Shown piece by piece: positions 32,876 through 39,827 of a DNA stretch of 64,000 bases (the first letter of the stretch is position 1; every line of letters begins with the position of its first letter). Origin of the DNA: Levilactobacillus bambusae (lineage in GTDB: Bacteria; Bacillota; Bacilli; Lactobacillales; Lactobacillaceae); assembly GCF_003124125.1 (NCBI RefSeq), contig NZ_QCXQ01000001.1, positions 354,855 to 418,854 on the forward strand, in the 5' to 3' direction. The notes beneath the pieces are model-generated. The model was not told the DNA's origin and searched no databases. It saw nothing but the letters and a program-made list of their open reading frames with translations. A program made the position numbers and the translations under genes.

Positions 32876-33776
32876 TAGGGTTGCCGAAGTGGTCGAGGAG
32901 TTCTTCTTGTTTTGGTTCTTCGTAGTTGTCAATTTCGTCACCTTCGATCGGTTGTTCATCGGGTTCAATAAAGTTATCAACATCATTCTCCACAGGTTCA
33001 AGAGTGGACTGTTCATCAGTCGTAGAGTCACCAATCAAGTCGGTTATCGACTTATGCTCCTTGGGAGTGACGTCCTTTGGCTCATCATCGTAAGCTCCAT
33101 CAGTCGTGTCATTAATGGCCTGCACGAACAAATCGTTATCGTTTGAACCATTGATGAAGAACTTGGCTGCCCGATTGATAATCGTCCGCTGGGCCATTTC
33201 CTGACTAAACTTTTGCTGAACGTTATGCATCTTAGATTGTGACCAGCTAGAATCAATTTCCTTTTTTGTCATCACTGTCCAAACCTTTTGACCATCAACC
33301 TGTTCGATGTAAGCGAAGGCACCCACAATCGGATTATCCCGATTTTCAAACTTCGGTACATACTTCTTAACGACTAAGTTCATCTGATCATCTGAACCGA
33401 TCTCAAATTCATCGCCTTTAAAAACTGCTTGAGCCTTGATATCCTTAACGTTGGTGAGGTTCTTTAAAACGGTGATAGAGCCAAAGTAAGACCGCAGCAT
33501 AGTGCATTGATCGCCATAAGGGATAAAGTAGCATTGATTCTTGGCGGGGCTTAGTCCCTGAATAACCATATCCAGCAAGGCTTTTTGAACCGATCCGGTA
33601 TCACATCGTTGCAAAATCGGGCGTGTGTCCTTGCCCTGCTGCGGAGCGGATAATTTCAGCCATGCCATTTGTAGGGCGTTCCCGGCTGAATAATTTGGTG
33701 GCAGCTTTAGTCCTTGTTCTTCCTTCATCTTGGCAACAGTCGATTGTACTTGTGCGATTACACTGTAGTCTGCCAT
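32868..33776 (-). CDS. recT: RecT-family single-strand annealing protein
   Basis: 302 residues. LQRCDTGSVQKALLDMVIQGLSPAKNQCYFIPYG and MLRSYFGSITVLKNL are hallmark RecT segments; the C-terminal 80 residues are acidic and variable. It anneals single strands in phage recombination with the adjacent exonuclease. AAGGAGG precedes ATG 33776. Confidence 0.95.
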   Translation of the reverse strand: MADYSVIAQVQSTVAKMKEEQGLKLPPNYSAGNALQMAWLKLSAPQQGKDTRPILQRCDTGSVQKALLDMVIQGLSPAKNQCYFIPYGDQCTMLRSYFGSITVLKNLTNVKDIKAQAVFKGDEFEIGSDDQMNLVVKKYVPKFENRDNPIVGAFAYIEQVDGQKVWTVMTKKEIDSSWSQSKMHNVQQKFSQEMAQRTIINRAAKFFINGSNDNDLFVQAINDTTDGAYDDEPKDVTPKEHKSITDLIGDSTTDEQSTLEPVENDVDNFIEPDEQPIEGDEIDNYEEPKQEELLDHFGNPND

Positions 33777-33967
33777 GGTAAAACCTCCTTAAATTCCGGT
33801 TTCCAGTCCACTAATCGACTTTTAATATCTGAAAGCCGATCATAAGTTACTTGTGGGATTTCTGTATCTTGCTCTAGTAAGTCATCAAGCTCGCTGATAG
33901 CTTCTTGTAACTCGCTGTGGTTCGCTAGGATAATACGTGATTTCGAGTCGTATGCTGGTTCGCTCAT
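33758..33967 (-). CDS. Small acidic early phage protein
   Basis: 69 residues, MSEPAYDSKSRIILANHSEL with an acidic helix SELDDLLEQDTE. GAGGAGAG precedes ATG 33967. It overlaps recT by 19 bases and the next upstream gene by 83. No family recognised. Confidence 0.7.
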   Translation of the reverse strand: MSEPAYDSKSRIILANHSELQEAISELDDLLEQDTEIPQVTYDRLSDIKSRLVDWKPEFKEVLPWQTTV

Positions 33968-34106
33968 GCTTTCTCTCCTCGATTCTCAACTCATTTTCGA
34001 TATTTTTAATCTCTTGGATTCGCCGTAGTTCGCCTAGCTCGGTCGTCCCGTGTTGACGCTTGAGTTTAGCTAGCTTATCCATTTTTGCCTGTAAATACTT
34101 ATCCAT
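33885..34106 (-). CDS. Small coiled-coil early phage protein
   Basis: 73 residues, basic and helical (DKYLQAKMDKLAKLKRQHG, IKNIENELRIEERKHER). AAAGGG lies before ATG 34106. The long overlap with the next gene is unusual, but both have good ribosome sites, so I keep both with modest confidence. Confidence 0.6.
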   Translation of the reverse strand: MDKYLQAKMDKLAKLKRQHGTTELGELRRIQEIKNIENELRIEERKHERTSIRLEITYYPSEPQRVTRSYQRA

Positions 34107-34119
34107 ACCGGTCACCCTT

Positions 34120-34464
34120 TTAAAGGATCGTGTGCCACTGTCCACTGGTGTCTCGCCAGCGTTCTGTTCCATAATCGTCAAACTTTACCGGGTAAGCCTC
34201 AAACACATCAAGCAGCTCGTCATGAAGCTCTACGATGGCTAACGCTGGTTCAATTCCCCGCTCAATGAAGTAATCCTTCATAGCTTCTGGATTATCAGGT
34301 ACGTAGTCAAAACCGTTTCCACCAGGCGAATCAATTTTCCAGTAGATATAACTTGGGTTGATTGATTCGCCTAAGGTATCCTCTGGAAAGTCAGCACCCG
34401 TTAAGTTGGGATCGAAGGCTTCTGATTTGTCTTCGTAATATCGGTCTTCGTTCGAGATCATCAT
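34120..34464 (-). CDS. Early phage protein of unknown function
   Basis: 114 residues, acidic, starting MMISNEDRYYEDKSEAFD and containing SPGGNGFDYVPDNPEAMKDYF. AAAGGGTGAG precedes the start, which overlaps the previous stop (ATGA). No family recognised. Confidence 0.72.
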   Translation of the reverse strand: MMISNEDRYYEDKSEAFDPNLTGADFPEDTLGESINPSYIYWKIDSPGGNGFDYVPDNPEAMKDYFIERGIEPALAIVELHDELLDVFEAYPVKFDDYGTERWRDTSGQWHTIL

Positions 34465-34604
34465 TTGCGCTCACCCTTTTTCGTGGTAGAATGAGAGGTA
34501 TAAATGATATTTGAAACCACCGATTCAAGCATTGCTGTGCTTAGATCATCGAAGCCTTTTGGTGTTGCTGCACCGAACGGCTTTTTTTGTGCGCTATTTT
34601 CCAT
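34461..34604 (-). CDS. Very small early phage protein
   Basis: 47 residues: MENSAQKKPFGAATPKGFDD, then a helix and a basic tail. GGGAGG lies before ATG 34604. It overlaps the genes on both sides, consistent with a coupled early operon. Confidence 0.65.
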   Translation of the reverse strand: MENSAQKKPFGAATPKGFDDLSTAMLESVVSNIIYTSHSTTKKGERK

Positions 34605-34680
34605 GTTTATCGTTCCTCCCTACATAGTTAAGTGGTATGCCAATGGCGAAAATAATGACTAAAATGACTACACTCATCAT
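34594..34680 (-). CDS. Tiny membrane peptide
   Basis: 28 residues, MMSVVILVIIFAIGIPL then a short basic tail: one membrane helix. AAGGAG lies eight bases before the paired ATG codons. It overlaps neighbouring small genes at both ends. Confidence 0.5.
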   Translation of the reverse strand: MMSVVILVIIFAIGIPLNYVGRNDKHGK

Positions 34681-34817
34681 TCGAAAAACTCCTTCAAGTA
34701 AGCGGTAAAGTTTCCTGCCCGTTCCTTGCTCTCGCCGGCTCTAAATGCCAAGTACAGCATGAAAGCAATGATGACTGTGAGTGGGAACCAATTTACAAAT
34801 AATGCTGTTAAATTCAT
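34677..34817 (-). CDS. Small membrane protein
   Basis: 46 residues with one membrane helix (WFPLTVIIAFMLYLAF) and a charged cytoplasmic tail. AGGAGG precedes ATG 34817; its stop overlaps the next start (ATGATG). No function known. Confidence 0.62.
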   Translation of the reverse strand: MNLTALFVNWFPLTVIIAFMLYLAFRAGESKERAGNFTAYLKEFFE

Positions 34818-34829
34818 GCTTTCGGCCTC

Positions 34830-35189
34830 CTATTTATTGATAGCTAGTTCCCAACGTTCTTGAATCTTACGTGCTGCTTCACGAAACTTTTCCGGTTCGT
34901 AGTAAGGCTTATTGCTAACCTCGCCCGTTTCCGGATTAGTTGGGTAAAATTCCACCAATCTCATTTCTGGTGTATGTCGAATATATTTATCGAAGAACGA
35001 CCGTTTCATACTTGTTTGTTTCATAGCCTCCGCAATATCCCACCAAATAGTTGGTTCATCTTCTGGTTTAGAGCCAGACTTAAAATCTTCGCCCTTAGTT
35101 AAATCAGCAAGCTGTTGGATAACGGCAGACTTTACCAGTTCACTAAATTGATCTTGTGGGCTCATTGGTGCTGCATCCATGCGATTCAT
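34830..35189 (-). CDS. DUF771-like early phage protein
   Basis: 119 residues. TIWWDIAEAMKQTSMKRSFFDKYIRHTPEMRLVEFYP resembles the excisionase-like DUF771 family of lactic phages. GGAAAGG precedes ATG 35189. Its start lies one base after the preceding gene's stop. Confidence 0.7.
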   Translation of the reverse strand: MNRMDAAPMSPQDQFSELVKSAVIQQLADLTKGEDFKSGSKPEDEPTIWWDIAEAMKQTSMKRSFFDKYIRHTPEMRLVEFYPTNPETGEVSNKPYYEPEKFREAARKIQERWELAINK

Positions 35190-35744
35190 CTACCTTTCCA
35201 TATACTTAGCCATTGTCCAGGTCTTCTCACGTTCTTGTTCTAGAAATTGGGCATCTACTTGATACTTAGGATCCCCATCAATCATGGCAATCCATGAAAA
35301 TGCAAAGAACATCACATCGAGAACCTGATTAACAGCATTTACAACATCTCGAGAATCAATTTCATCATTCGATCGAAGTTCATCCATTGCCCCTTTGAGT
35401 GAATCAACCGACTCCTCTAACTCATCAATAATTTGACTAGCATACGTATCTGGCTCATGCCTTAATCTTGGCCCATTAGCTAGTGGCGGGATTAAGTGTG
35501 TGGTTTGATTCATATACGCCACAACCAGCATCATGGGATGCTTAAACTGATCCAGTAAGTTCAGAAAATCTTTTTCCTTTAATCCCGCTGGCTTATCTAC
35601 TCGCAGCCATTGTGATATTCGGGCGGGGGTATAATGCATTTCCTCAGCCAGTGTCTTTTGCTTAACCGCCTCGTTATCAATCATTTGCCGAAACACTTCA
35701 GGCACTTGAGCCTCAAACGTCACTACACTCTGCAATTTCAACAC
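35190..35744 (-). CDS. XRE-type helix-turn-helix phage protein
   Basis: 184 residues. Residues ~25-55 (VKQKTLAEEMHYTPARISQWLR) form a helix-turn-helix; the rest is helical and acidic. AAAGGAT precedes a GTG/TTG start. It may regulate the early operon or replication. It belongs to no repressor family that I recognise. Confidence 0.75.
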   Translation of the reverse strand: MLKLQSVVTFEAQVPEVFRQMIDNEAVKQKTLAEEMHYTPARISQWLRVDKPAGLKEKDFLNLLDQFKHPMMLVVAYMNQTTHLIPPLANGPRLRHEPDTYASQIIDELEESVDSLKGAMDELRSNDEIDSRDVVNAVNQVLDVMFFAFSWIAMIDGDPKYQVDAQFLEQEREKTWTMAKYMER

Positions 35745-35795
35745 ATCCTTTAATTCAAGTTATTTAAGTTAAGTGTCTTGAGCCCTATTATTTAA

Positions 35796-35963
35796 TTAAT
35801 GAAATGTTCCATGTTCTCGAACATTCATTTGCATCTCATTGGCGATGTTAAAAAATTCAATTCGTAACGTTTCAGTTGGCATTGCCTCATAAAACGCCCG
35901 GGGTGCATTTGGATTAGTTTCAGATAGTGCATTAATTAAAGTGACACGTGATAAATCTGACAT
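35796..35963 (-). CDS. Small early phage protein
   Basis: 55 residues: MSDLSRVTLINALSETNPNA, then a helix EAMPTETLRIEFFNIANEM. GAGGAGGTGAC precedes ATG 35963. No family recognised. Confidence 0.65.
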   Translation of the reverse strand: MSDLSRVTLINALSETNPNAPRAFYEAMPTETLRIEFFNIANEMQMNVREHGTFH

Positions 35964-36037
35964 GTTGTCACCTCCTCTCGCTCTTTGAAATTTTAATAGT
36001 TCACCTCTGTTAAAATGGAATAAAGGAGGTGAATAAT

Positions 36038-36157
36038 ATGAACGAAGTTAGTCAAGTAGCTCTTGAATGGTTAAAGCAACAAGATTTATCTGATAAAACG
36101 CCTGTCGAAGCATATCAGATGTATATTGATGCTCGTAATCAGATTCAACTGAGTTAA
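36038..36157 (+). CDS. Tiny plus-strand gene within the minus-strand early operon
   Basis: 39 residues, MNEVSQVALEWLKQQDLSD onward, with a strong AAGGAGGTG site. It has its own terminator (36165-36195), and its stop overlaps that of the opposing 53-residue gene. It is therefore a separate antisense unit, possibly a small regulator or antitoxin-like protein; no family recognised. Confidence 0.6.
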   Translation: MNEVSQVALEWLKQQDLSDKTPVEAYQMYIDARNQIQLS

Positions 36158-36315
36158 TTTGTAGAGCTAGGTGATGAATAATCACTTAGCTTTTTGTTCC
36201 TCATGCTGTGATTAATTCCCGTAACGATTAAATCTAAATCATTCATTGAAATTTCTCGTTCAATCAAAAGTTCAACGATTTCATCAACAATGGGCTGTAA
36301 AGATTTCGTTTCCAC
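36154..36315 (-). CDS. Small early phage protein, convergent with the plus-strand minigene
   Basis: 53 residues starting at GTG 36315 with AGGAGGTGAC upstream; two helices (VDEIVELLIEREIS, LDLIVTGINHSMRNKK). Its last codons lie within the terminator of the opposing gene, so the two genes may interfere. Confidence 0.62.
   Translation of the reverse strand: METKSLQPIVDEIVELLIEREISMNDLDLIVTGINHSMRNKKLSDYSSPSSTN
36165..36195 (+). terminator. Terminator of the plus-strand minigene
   Basis: AGCTAGGTGAT pairs with ATCACTTAGCT and is followed by TTTTT on the plus strand. Confidence 0.7.
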
Positions 36316-36350
36316 GTTGTCACCTCCTTTCGCTCTTTGAAATTTAAATA

Positions 36351-36620
36351 CTACCCAATCAGCTTCTTTAACATTTCAAATGTTTCTCGGGCCTGATCAA
36401 TATTAGTGCTGTTAATCCCATTAATATTAGGAAGATTAAGGTTATATCGCAGTACTGTATAAATGGCATTTTGCAAAGGCCATGATTTATCCTTACCCAA
36501 ACAGTATTGTCGAATTTCCTCTCGTAGCACGGGCCAAACAGGAATCTTTTGTGATTCATCTAGTCGGGCCCTTAACTCGGCATTTTCCTGCTTAAGCCGT
36601 TCTAATTCACTTACTGGCAT
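36351..36620 (-). CDS. Coiled-coil phage protein coupled to the inner repressor gene
   Basis: 89 residues: an N-terminal coiled coil (ELERLKQENAELRARLDES), then WPVLREEIRQYCLGKDKSWPL and a helical C-terminus. ATG 36620 overlaps the preceding stop (TGATG) with AGGAGG upstream. The C-terminal part recalls antirepressor tails (ORF6C-like), but this is weak. Confidence 0.68.
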   Translation of the reverse strand: MPVSELERLKQENAELRARLDESQKIPVWPVLREEIRQYCLGKDKSWPLQNAIYTVLRYNLNLPNINGINSTNIDQARETFEMLKKLIG

Positions 36621-36826
36621 CACTTGGCCACCTCCTGTGGTAAAAGATCCTCCGCATGAATCTGGAAAACTTTTGCTAATTTAGCTGCGTTTTTTAGCCC
36701 CGGAGTTTTTCCATCATTTTCAATACCAGAAATTGTAGTTTGAGGAACTCCACTTAAATCTGATAATTGAAATTGACTCAGTCCCCGTTCTTTTCGCAAC
36801 TTCACTAATACTTCACCTGCATTCAT
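36620..36826 (-). CDS. XRE-family regulator of the inner switch
   Basis: 68 residues, one helix-turn-helix (VLVKLRKERGLSQFQLSDLSGVPQTTIS). AAAGAGGTG precedes ATG 36826; the open frame to 36898 has no site. It is divergent from a second XRE gene across a region with four palindromes, so it probably plays the Cro role of a small switch. Confidence 0.85.
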   Translation of the reverse strand: MNAGEVLVKLRKERGLSQFQLSDLSGVPQTTISGIENDGKTPGLKNAAKLAKVFQIHAEDLLPQEVAK

Positions 36827-36844
36827 AGGTTCACCTCTTTCTTG

Positions 36845-36961
36845 ACCCTTTTGGGTATATCGATAATATATACCCGTTTGGATATATTGTAAACCCATTT
36901 GGGTAAATCAATTTAAAGTTTAGTTTGCTACGCTGTAATTAGTAAACGAACCCTAATGGGT
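36845..36961. promoter_or_regulatory. Operator region of the inner switch: four ACCC-N4-GGGT palindromes
   Basis: ACCCTTTTGGGT (36845-36856), ACCCGTTTGGAT (36872-36883, imperfect), ACCCATTTGGGT (36893-36904) and ACCCTAATGGGT (36950-36961) lie between two divergent XRE genes, as expected for repressor operators of a bistable switch. Confidence 0.78.
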
Positions 36962-36979
36962 TAAAGGAGCATAGCAAAC

Positions 36980-37216
36980 TTGGAAATTAATGATGGAGCA
37001 CTTTTTAAACAACGTTTGTATGAATATATGAAACAAGAAAACATCACATTGAATCGAGTTGCTACGTTATCAGATATTACGGCATCTACATTGAATAACA
37101 TCGTTAACAGAGGATCGGCCCCGCGAATCGATACCATTCGTAAAATTTGTAATGGACTTAACATCTCAGTTCATGACTTCTTCGACTTTCCGCCATACAA
37201 CGAGGTAGAAAAATAA
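36980..37216 (+). CDS. XRE-family repressor of the inner switch
   Basis: 78 residues with a helix-turn-helix (NITLNRVATLSDITASTLNNIVN). The start is TTG 36980, eleven bases after AAAGGAG. It is translationally coupled (TAATG) to the DUF4145 gene, so repressor and DUF4145 protein are made together. It lacks the C-terminal domain of full CI repressors. Confidence 0.83.
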   Translation: MEINDGALFKQRLYEYMKQENITLNRVATLSDITASTLNNIVNRGSAPRIDTIRKICNGLNISVHDFFDFPPYNEVEK

Positions 37217-37914
37217 TGACTAATATATCCAACGCTTTTACATGTCCATTCTGTAACGTAACTTATAAGTTAGAAGAACCAAATTATGGTGCTCTTGTTC
37301 TGTACTTTGATGGCGGCGAACTCAAAAGCGCATCAGAGTATTGGTATAGTAGAGATGTCAATTTTGATGATGCCCTAAAAGTCATGTTTAAAAAATGCCC
37401 ATCATGTAATAAAACAGTAATTGAGACATTAGGTAAGGGCGATCAACTAAAAGATGAATTTACTCACATACATCCAAAATCATTGGCTAAACAATTTCCT
37501 GAATATATTCCTTCGTCTATTCGCCAGGATTATGAAGAAGCATATGCAATTCTTCATTTAAGTCCAAAAGCCTCAGCAACATTGTCACGCCGAGCAATGC
37601 AGGGAATGATTAGAGATTTCTTTGAAGTAAAGCCAGACACTCTGTATAAAGAAATTGATCAGATAGAAAATCAAATTTCTCCAACAGTTAAAAAGACTTT
37701 GAATGCTGCTAGGAAAATTGGCAATATTGGTGCGCACATGGAAAACGATATTAATACAATCGTGGAAATTTCTGATGGCGAGGCGGAAAAGCTCATTAAG
37801 TTAAACGAATACCTAATTAAAAATTGGTATATTGAGCGCCACGATTCAGACACGCTGATGAAAGAGATTCAAGACATCAATACTAATAAACAAGATAATA
37901 AAAAAAAACATTAG
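37216..37914 (+). CDS. DUF4145 protein with zinc knuckle, candidate defence effector
   Basis: 232 residues. The N-terminus has two CxxC pairs (CPFCNVTY and CPSCNKTV) forming a zinc site. The C-terminal ~110 residues fit DUF4145 (SPKASATLSRRAMQGMIRDFF, ARKIGNIGAHMEND), a HEPN-related family often found with restriction or defence genes. It is coupled to an XRE repressor and expressed in the lysogenic direction. A role in excluding other phages is inferred from family and context. Confidence 0.75.
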   Translation: MTNISNAFTCPFCNVTYKLEEPNYGALVLYFDGGELKSASEYWYSRDVNFDDALKVMFKKCPSCNKTVIETLGKGDQLKDEFTHIHPKSLAKQFPEYIPSSIRQDYEEAYAILHLSPKASATLSRRAMQGMIRDFFEVKPDTLYKEIDQIENQISPTVKKTLNAARKIGNIGAHMENDINTIVEISDGEAEKLIKLNEYLIKNWYIERHDSDTLMKEIQDINTNKQDNKKKH

Positions 37915-37928
37915 TTCTGTTTTGAATG

Positions 37929-38111
37929 CTAATCGTTTAAAGTATCATGTTTAGCTAATAAATTTCCCTCTAAATCGAAGTACTCTTTTAAATGTCTAAC
38001 TACCGATTCCTCTGTACCTTCGCCAATCAATGACTGCACCTCAATAACTTTAATTACTTCTACAGATTTGACTACAGATTTTTCTGCAAGTTCTCTTTTA
38101 CTAATTAACAT
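37929..38111 (-). CDS. Small early phage protein
   Basis: 60 residues, MLISKRELAEKSVVKSVEV, Val/Lys-rich, acidic toward the end. AGGAGG precedes ATG 38111. It is convergent with the DUF4145 gene. No family recognised. Confidence 0.65.
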   Translation of the reverse strand: MLISKRELAEKSVVKSVEVIKVIEVQSLIGEGTEESVVRHLKEYFDLEGNLLAKHDTLND

Positions 38112-38144
38112 TATTTTCCTCCTGACCATTCTCTATAAACGATT

Positions 38145-38303
38145 CTATAATTTGGTTTCGGAAATTAATGACGGCAAATAATTGATCGTTAATTCAACAT
38201 CATATTTTTTCTCAAGGGCGGCTATGTCAAGTAGCAGCTCTTTTATTTGTTCTAAATCTTGCAACTCCGCTTCAACTTTTAGAACAGGTTTTTCGTTATT
38301 CAT
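38145..38303 (-). CDS. Small acidic early phage protein
   Basis: 52 residues, MNNEKPVLKVEAELQDLEQI, mostly helical and acidic. AGGAGGTGAG precedes ATG 38303. It lies between the Cro-like gene and the 60-residue gene. No family recognised. Confidence 0.65.
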   Translation of the reverse strand: MNNEKPVLKVEAELQDLEQIKELLLDIAALEKKYDVELTINYLPSLISETKL

Positions 38304-38319
38304 TCCTCTCACCTCCTAA

Positions 38320-38556
38320 CTAAATGACTTTTCGTTGAGATTTTATCAACGATTTAACGAAAATTTTTTCCATGTCAATTCCCAAAATTTGACACAATAA
38401 AGGTATTTCAGAAGATTTAAACTTTGTATCCCCATTTTCACGTTTATAGTATTGCGACTTTCCACTTAGGCTAAGCTTATCAGCCATTTGTTGATAGGTA
38501 TAACCTACTAATTTTCTTTTATTCTGAATAAGTTTCAAATCAACTTGATAATTCAT
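38320..38556 (-). CDS. Cro-like XRE regulator of the main switch
   Basis: 78 residues; helix-turn-helix near residues 18-45 (LVGYTYQQMADKLSLSGKSQYYKRENG). AGGAGGTGAG precedes ATG 38556. It is the first gene of the leftward early operon and divergent from the ImmR-like repressor, the standard Cro position. Confidence 0.85.
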   Translation of the reverse strand: MNYQVDLKLIQNKRKLVGYTYQQMADKLSLSGKSQYYKRENGDTKFKSSEIPLLCQILGIDMEKIFVKSLIKSQRKVI

Positions 38557-38715
38557 ATACTCACCTCCTGTTTCGTTTATCTCAACTAACAAAATTTATT
38601 ATACGTTGATATTTTAGAAACGTCAATATTTTTTGTTTCTTTTTTTTCAACAAACCGTGTTTTTTTTAGAAACTTTGCTAGAATTTAGTTGCAATATTAG
38701 AAACGAGGGAATTCA
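38557..38715. promoter_or_regulatory. Divergent control region of the main lysis-lysogeny switch
   Basis: A very AT-rich 159-base gap between cro-like and repressor genes with five AGAAAC/GTTTC motifs: GTTTC near 38571 and 38635, AGAAAC near 38613, 38667 and 38691. They are probably half-sites of repressor operators. A TAGAAT -10-like sequence precedes the repressor gene. Confidence 0.6.
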
Positions 38716-39054
38716 ATGTCAAACAATATATTAGCAAATAACATTATTGATTTACGCGAATCCCATAATATGTCACAAACTGAACTTGCTAGACGACTAG
38801 AAATTGATAAGTCGTCTATGAGTAAGATTGAGAGTGGGAATCGAAAGGTATCGAGTGATGAATTAAAGCATATATCAGATATTTTTAATGTTTCAACAGA
38901 TTACTTACTAGGCAAAAAAAGTTTTGCTGCTAGGAATGAGCCAATTGATTTAGGTAAATCAATTGATGATGATGATTTAATGACATTCGATGGTAAACCG
39001 TTAACCGATGACGACAAGGAAATTATTAAACGGCTACTCCGAGGTAAAGAATAA
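38716..39054 (+). CDS. ImmR-type phage repressor
   Basis: 112 residues. Helix-turn-helix NMSQTELARRLEIDKSSMSKIESG, then a linker and a short acidic C-terminus, but no LexA-like self-cleavage domain. Paired by TAATG overlap with a HEXXH metallopeptidase, as in ImmR/ImmA of ICEBs1 and related phages, in which the peptidase destroys the repressor on induction. ACGAGGGAA precedes ATG 38716. Confidence 0.88.
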   Translation: MSNNILANNIIDLRESHNMSQTELARRLEIDKSSMSKIESGNRKVSSDELKHISDIFNVSTDYLLGKKSFAARNEPIDLGKSIDDDDLMTFDGKPLTDDDKEIIKRLLRGKE

Positions 39055-39473
39055 TGATGGAGCAAATCATGACTGACCTCATGAATTATGCGTTTGATCA
39101 TCAGATCAATGTAATTCTTACCAAAGATTTGCCAGTAACAACCGTTTCAATAACTAAGGTTAAGTTGCGTACAGTCATCATTAATACGCGTTACTACATT
39201 CCAGAACAAATTCCACTACAGTTTGCGCATGAAATTGGTCACGTCATCCATAATGACGATGCAGCTCGTCCCTTAGCTTTTACCTCGATTTACTCGGACA
39301 GTAAATTAGAAAAAAGTGCCCATACTTGGGCAATAAAAAAGCTCCTACCCTATTATCTTGAAGATAAGGAGCCAGAATATATAAACGCTTATGACTTCAT
39401 GGAAAGTTTTGCTATACCAGGACACCTATACCCTGTTGTAGTTAATGCAATTCATGAAGCCTACTGTTCATAG
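39054..39473 (+). CDS. ImmA/IrrE-family metallopeptidase
   Basis: 139 residues. FAHEIGHVIHND is the zinc-binding HEXXH helix of the ImmA/IrrE family; AHTWAIKKLLP follows. Expected to cleave the adjacent repressor when the SOS response or another signal triggers induction. Start ATG overlaps the repressor stop. Confidence 0.9.
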   Translation: MMEQIMTDLMNYAFDHQINVILTKDLPVTTVSITKVKLRTVIINTRYYIPEQIPLQFAHEIGHVIHNDDAARPLAFTSIYSDSKLEKSAHTWAIKKLLPYYLEDKEPEYINAYDFMESFAIPGHLYPVVVNAIHEAYCS

Positions 39474-39542
39474 TGAAATAGTTTCAATTTATAAAAAAAT
39501 TCGTCCAATAAAAGAATAAAAAATTAAGAGGGAAATCTATTT

Positions 39543-39815
39543 ATGTTTGGTAAAAAATTGGTGTGTCCAAAATGTAAAAGCGCAAACGTTACTGTATCGG
39601 AAATAAATACCAAGACAACAGCAAAAACATCATTAAATCTTAATCCTACACATCCACTTACCGTATTTAATACTAAAGAAAAGAAAAAGGCTAAGAAATC
39701 TAAAGCCAAAGTAGCTTTGGGGTTTGCTACAGTCGGTACTTCACTTTTGGCTACTGGTGTACATAAAAAGACAACGGAGTATCGTTGTCTTTCATGTGGA
39801 CATATTTGGCATTAA
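39543..39815 (+). CDS. Zinc-ribbon protein with one membrane segment
   Basis: 90 residues. CPKCKSANV at the start and CLSCGHIWH at the end form a split zinc ribbon; between them lie a Lys-rich stretch and a hydrophobic segment VALGFATVGTSLLATGV. GAGGGAAA precedes ATG 39543. It is the first gene of the accessory block after the immunity genes, where exclusion genes are common. Function unknown. Confidence 0.72.
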   Translation: MFGKKLVCPKCKSANVTVSEINTKTTAKTSLNLNPTHPLTVFNTKEKKKAKKSKAKVALGFATVGTSLLATGVHKKTTEYRCLSCGHIWH

Positions 39816-39827
39816 ATAAATTACTAT

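Noticed and set aside
37671-37853. Antisense ORF in the DUF4145 gene as an antitoxin
   Set aside because: No ribosome site, and its protein is only the reverse reading of a clear DUF4145 domain.
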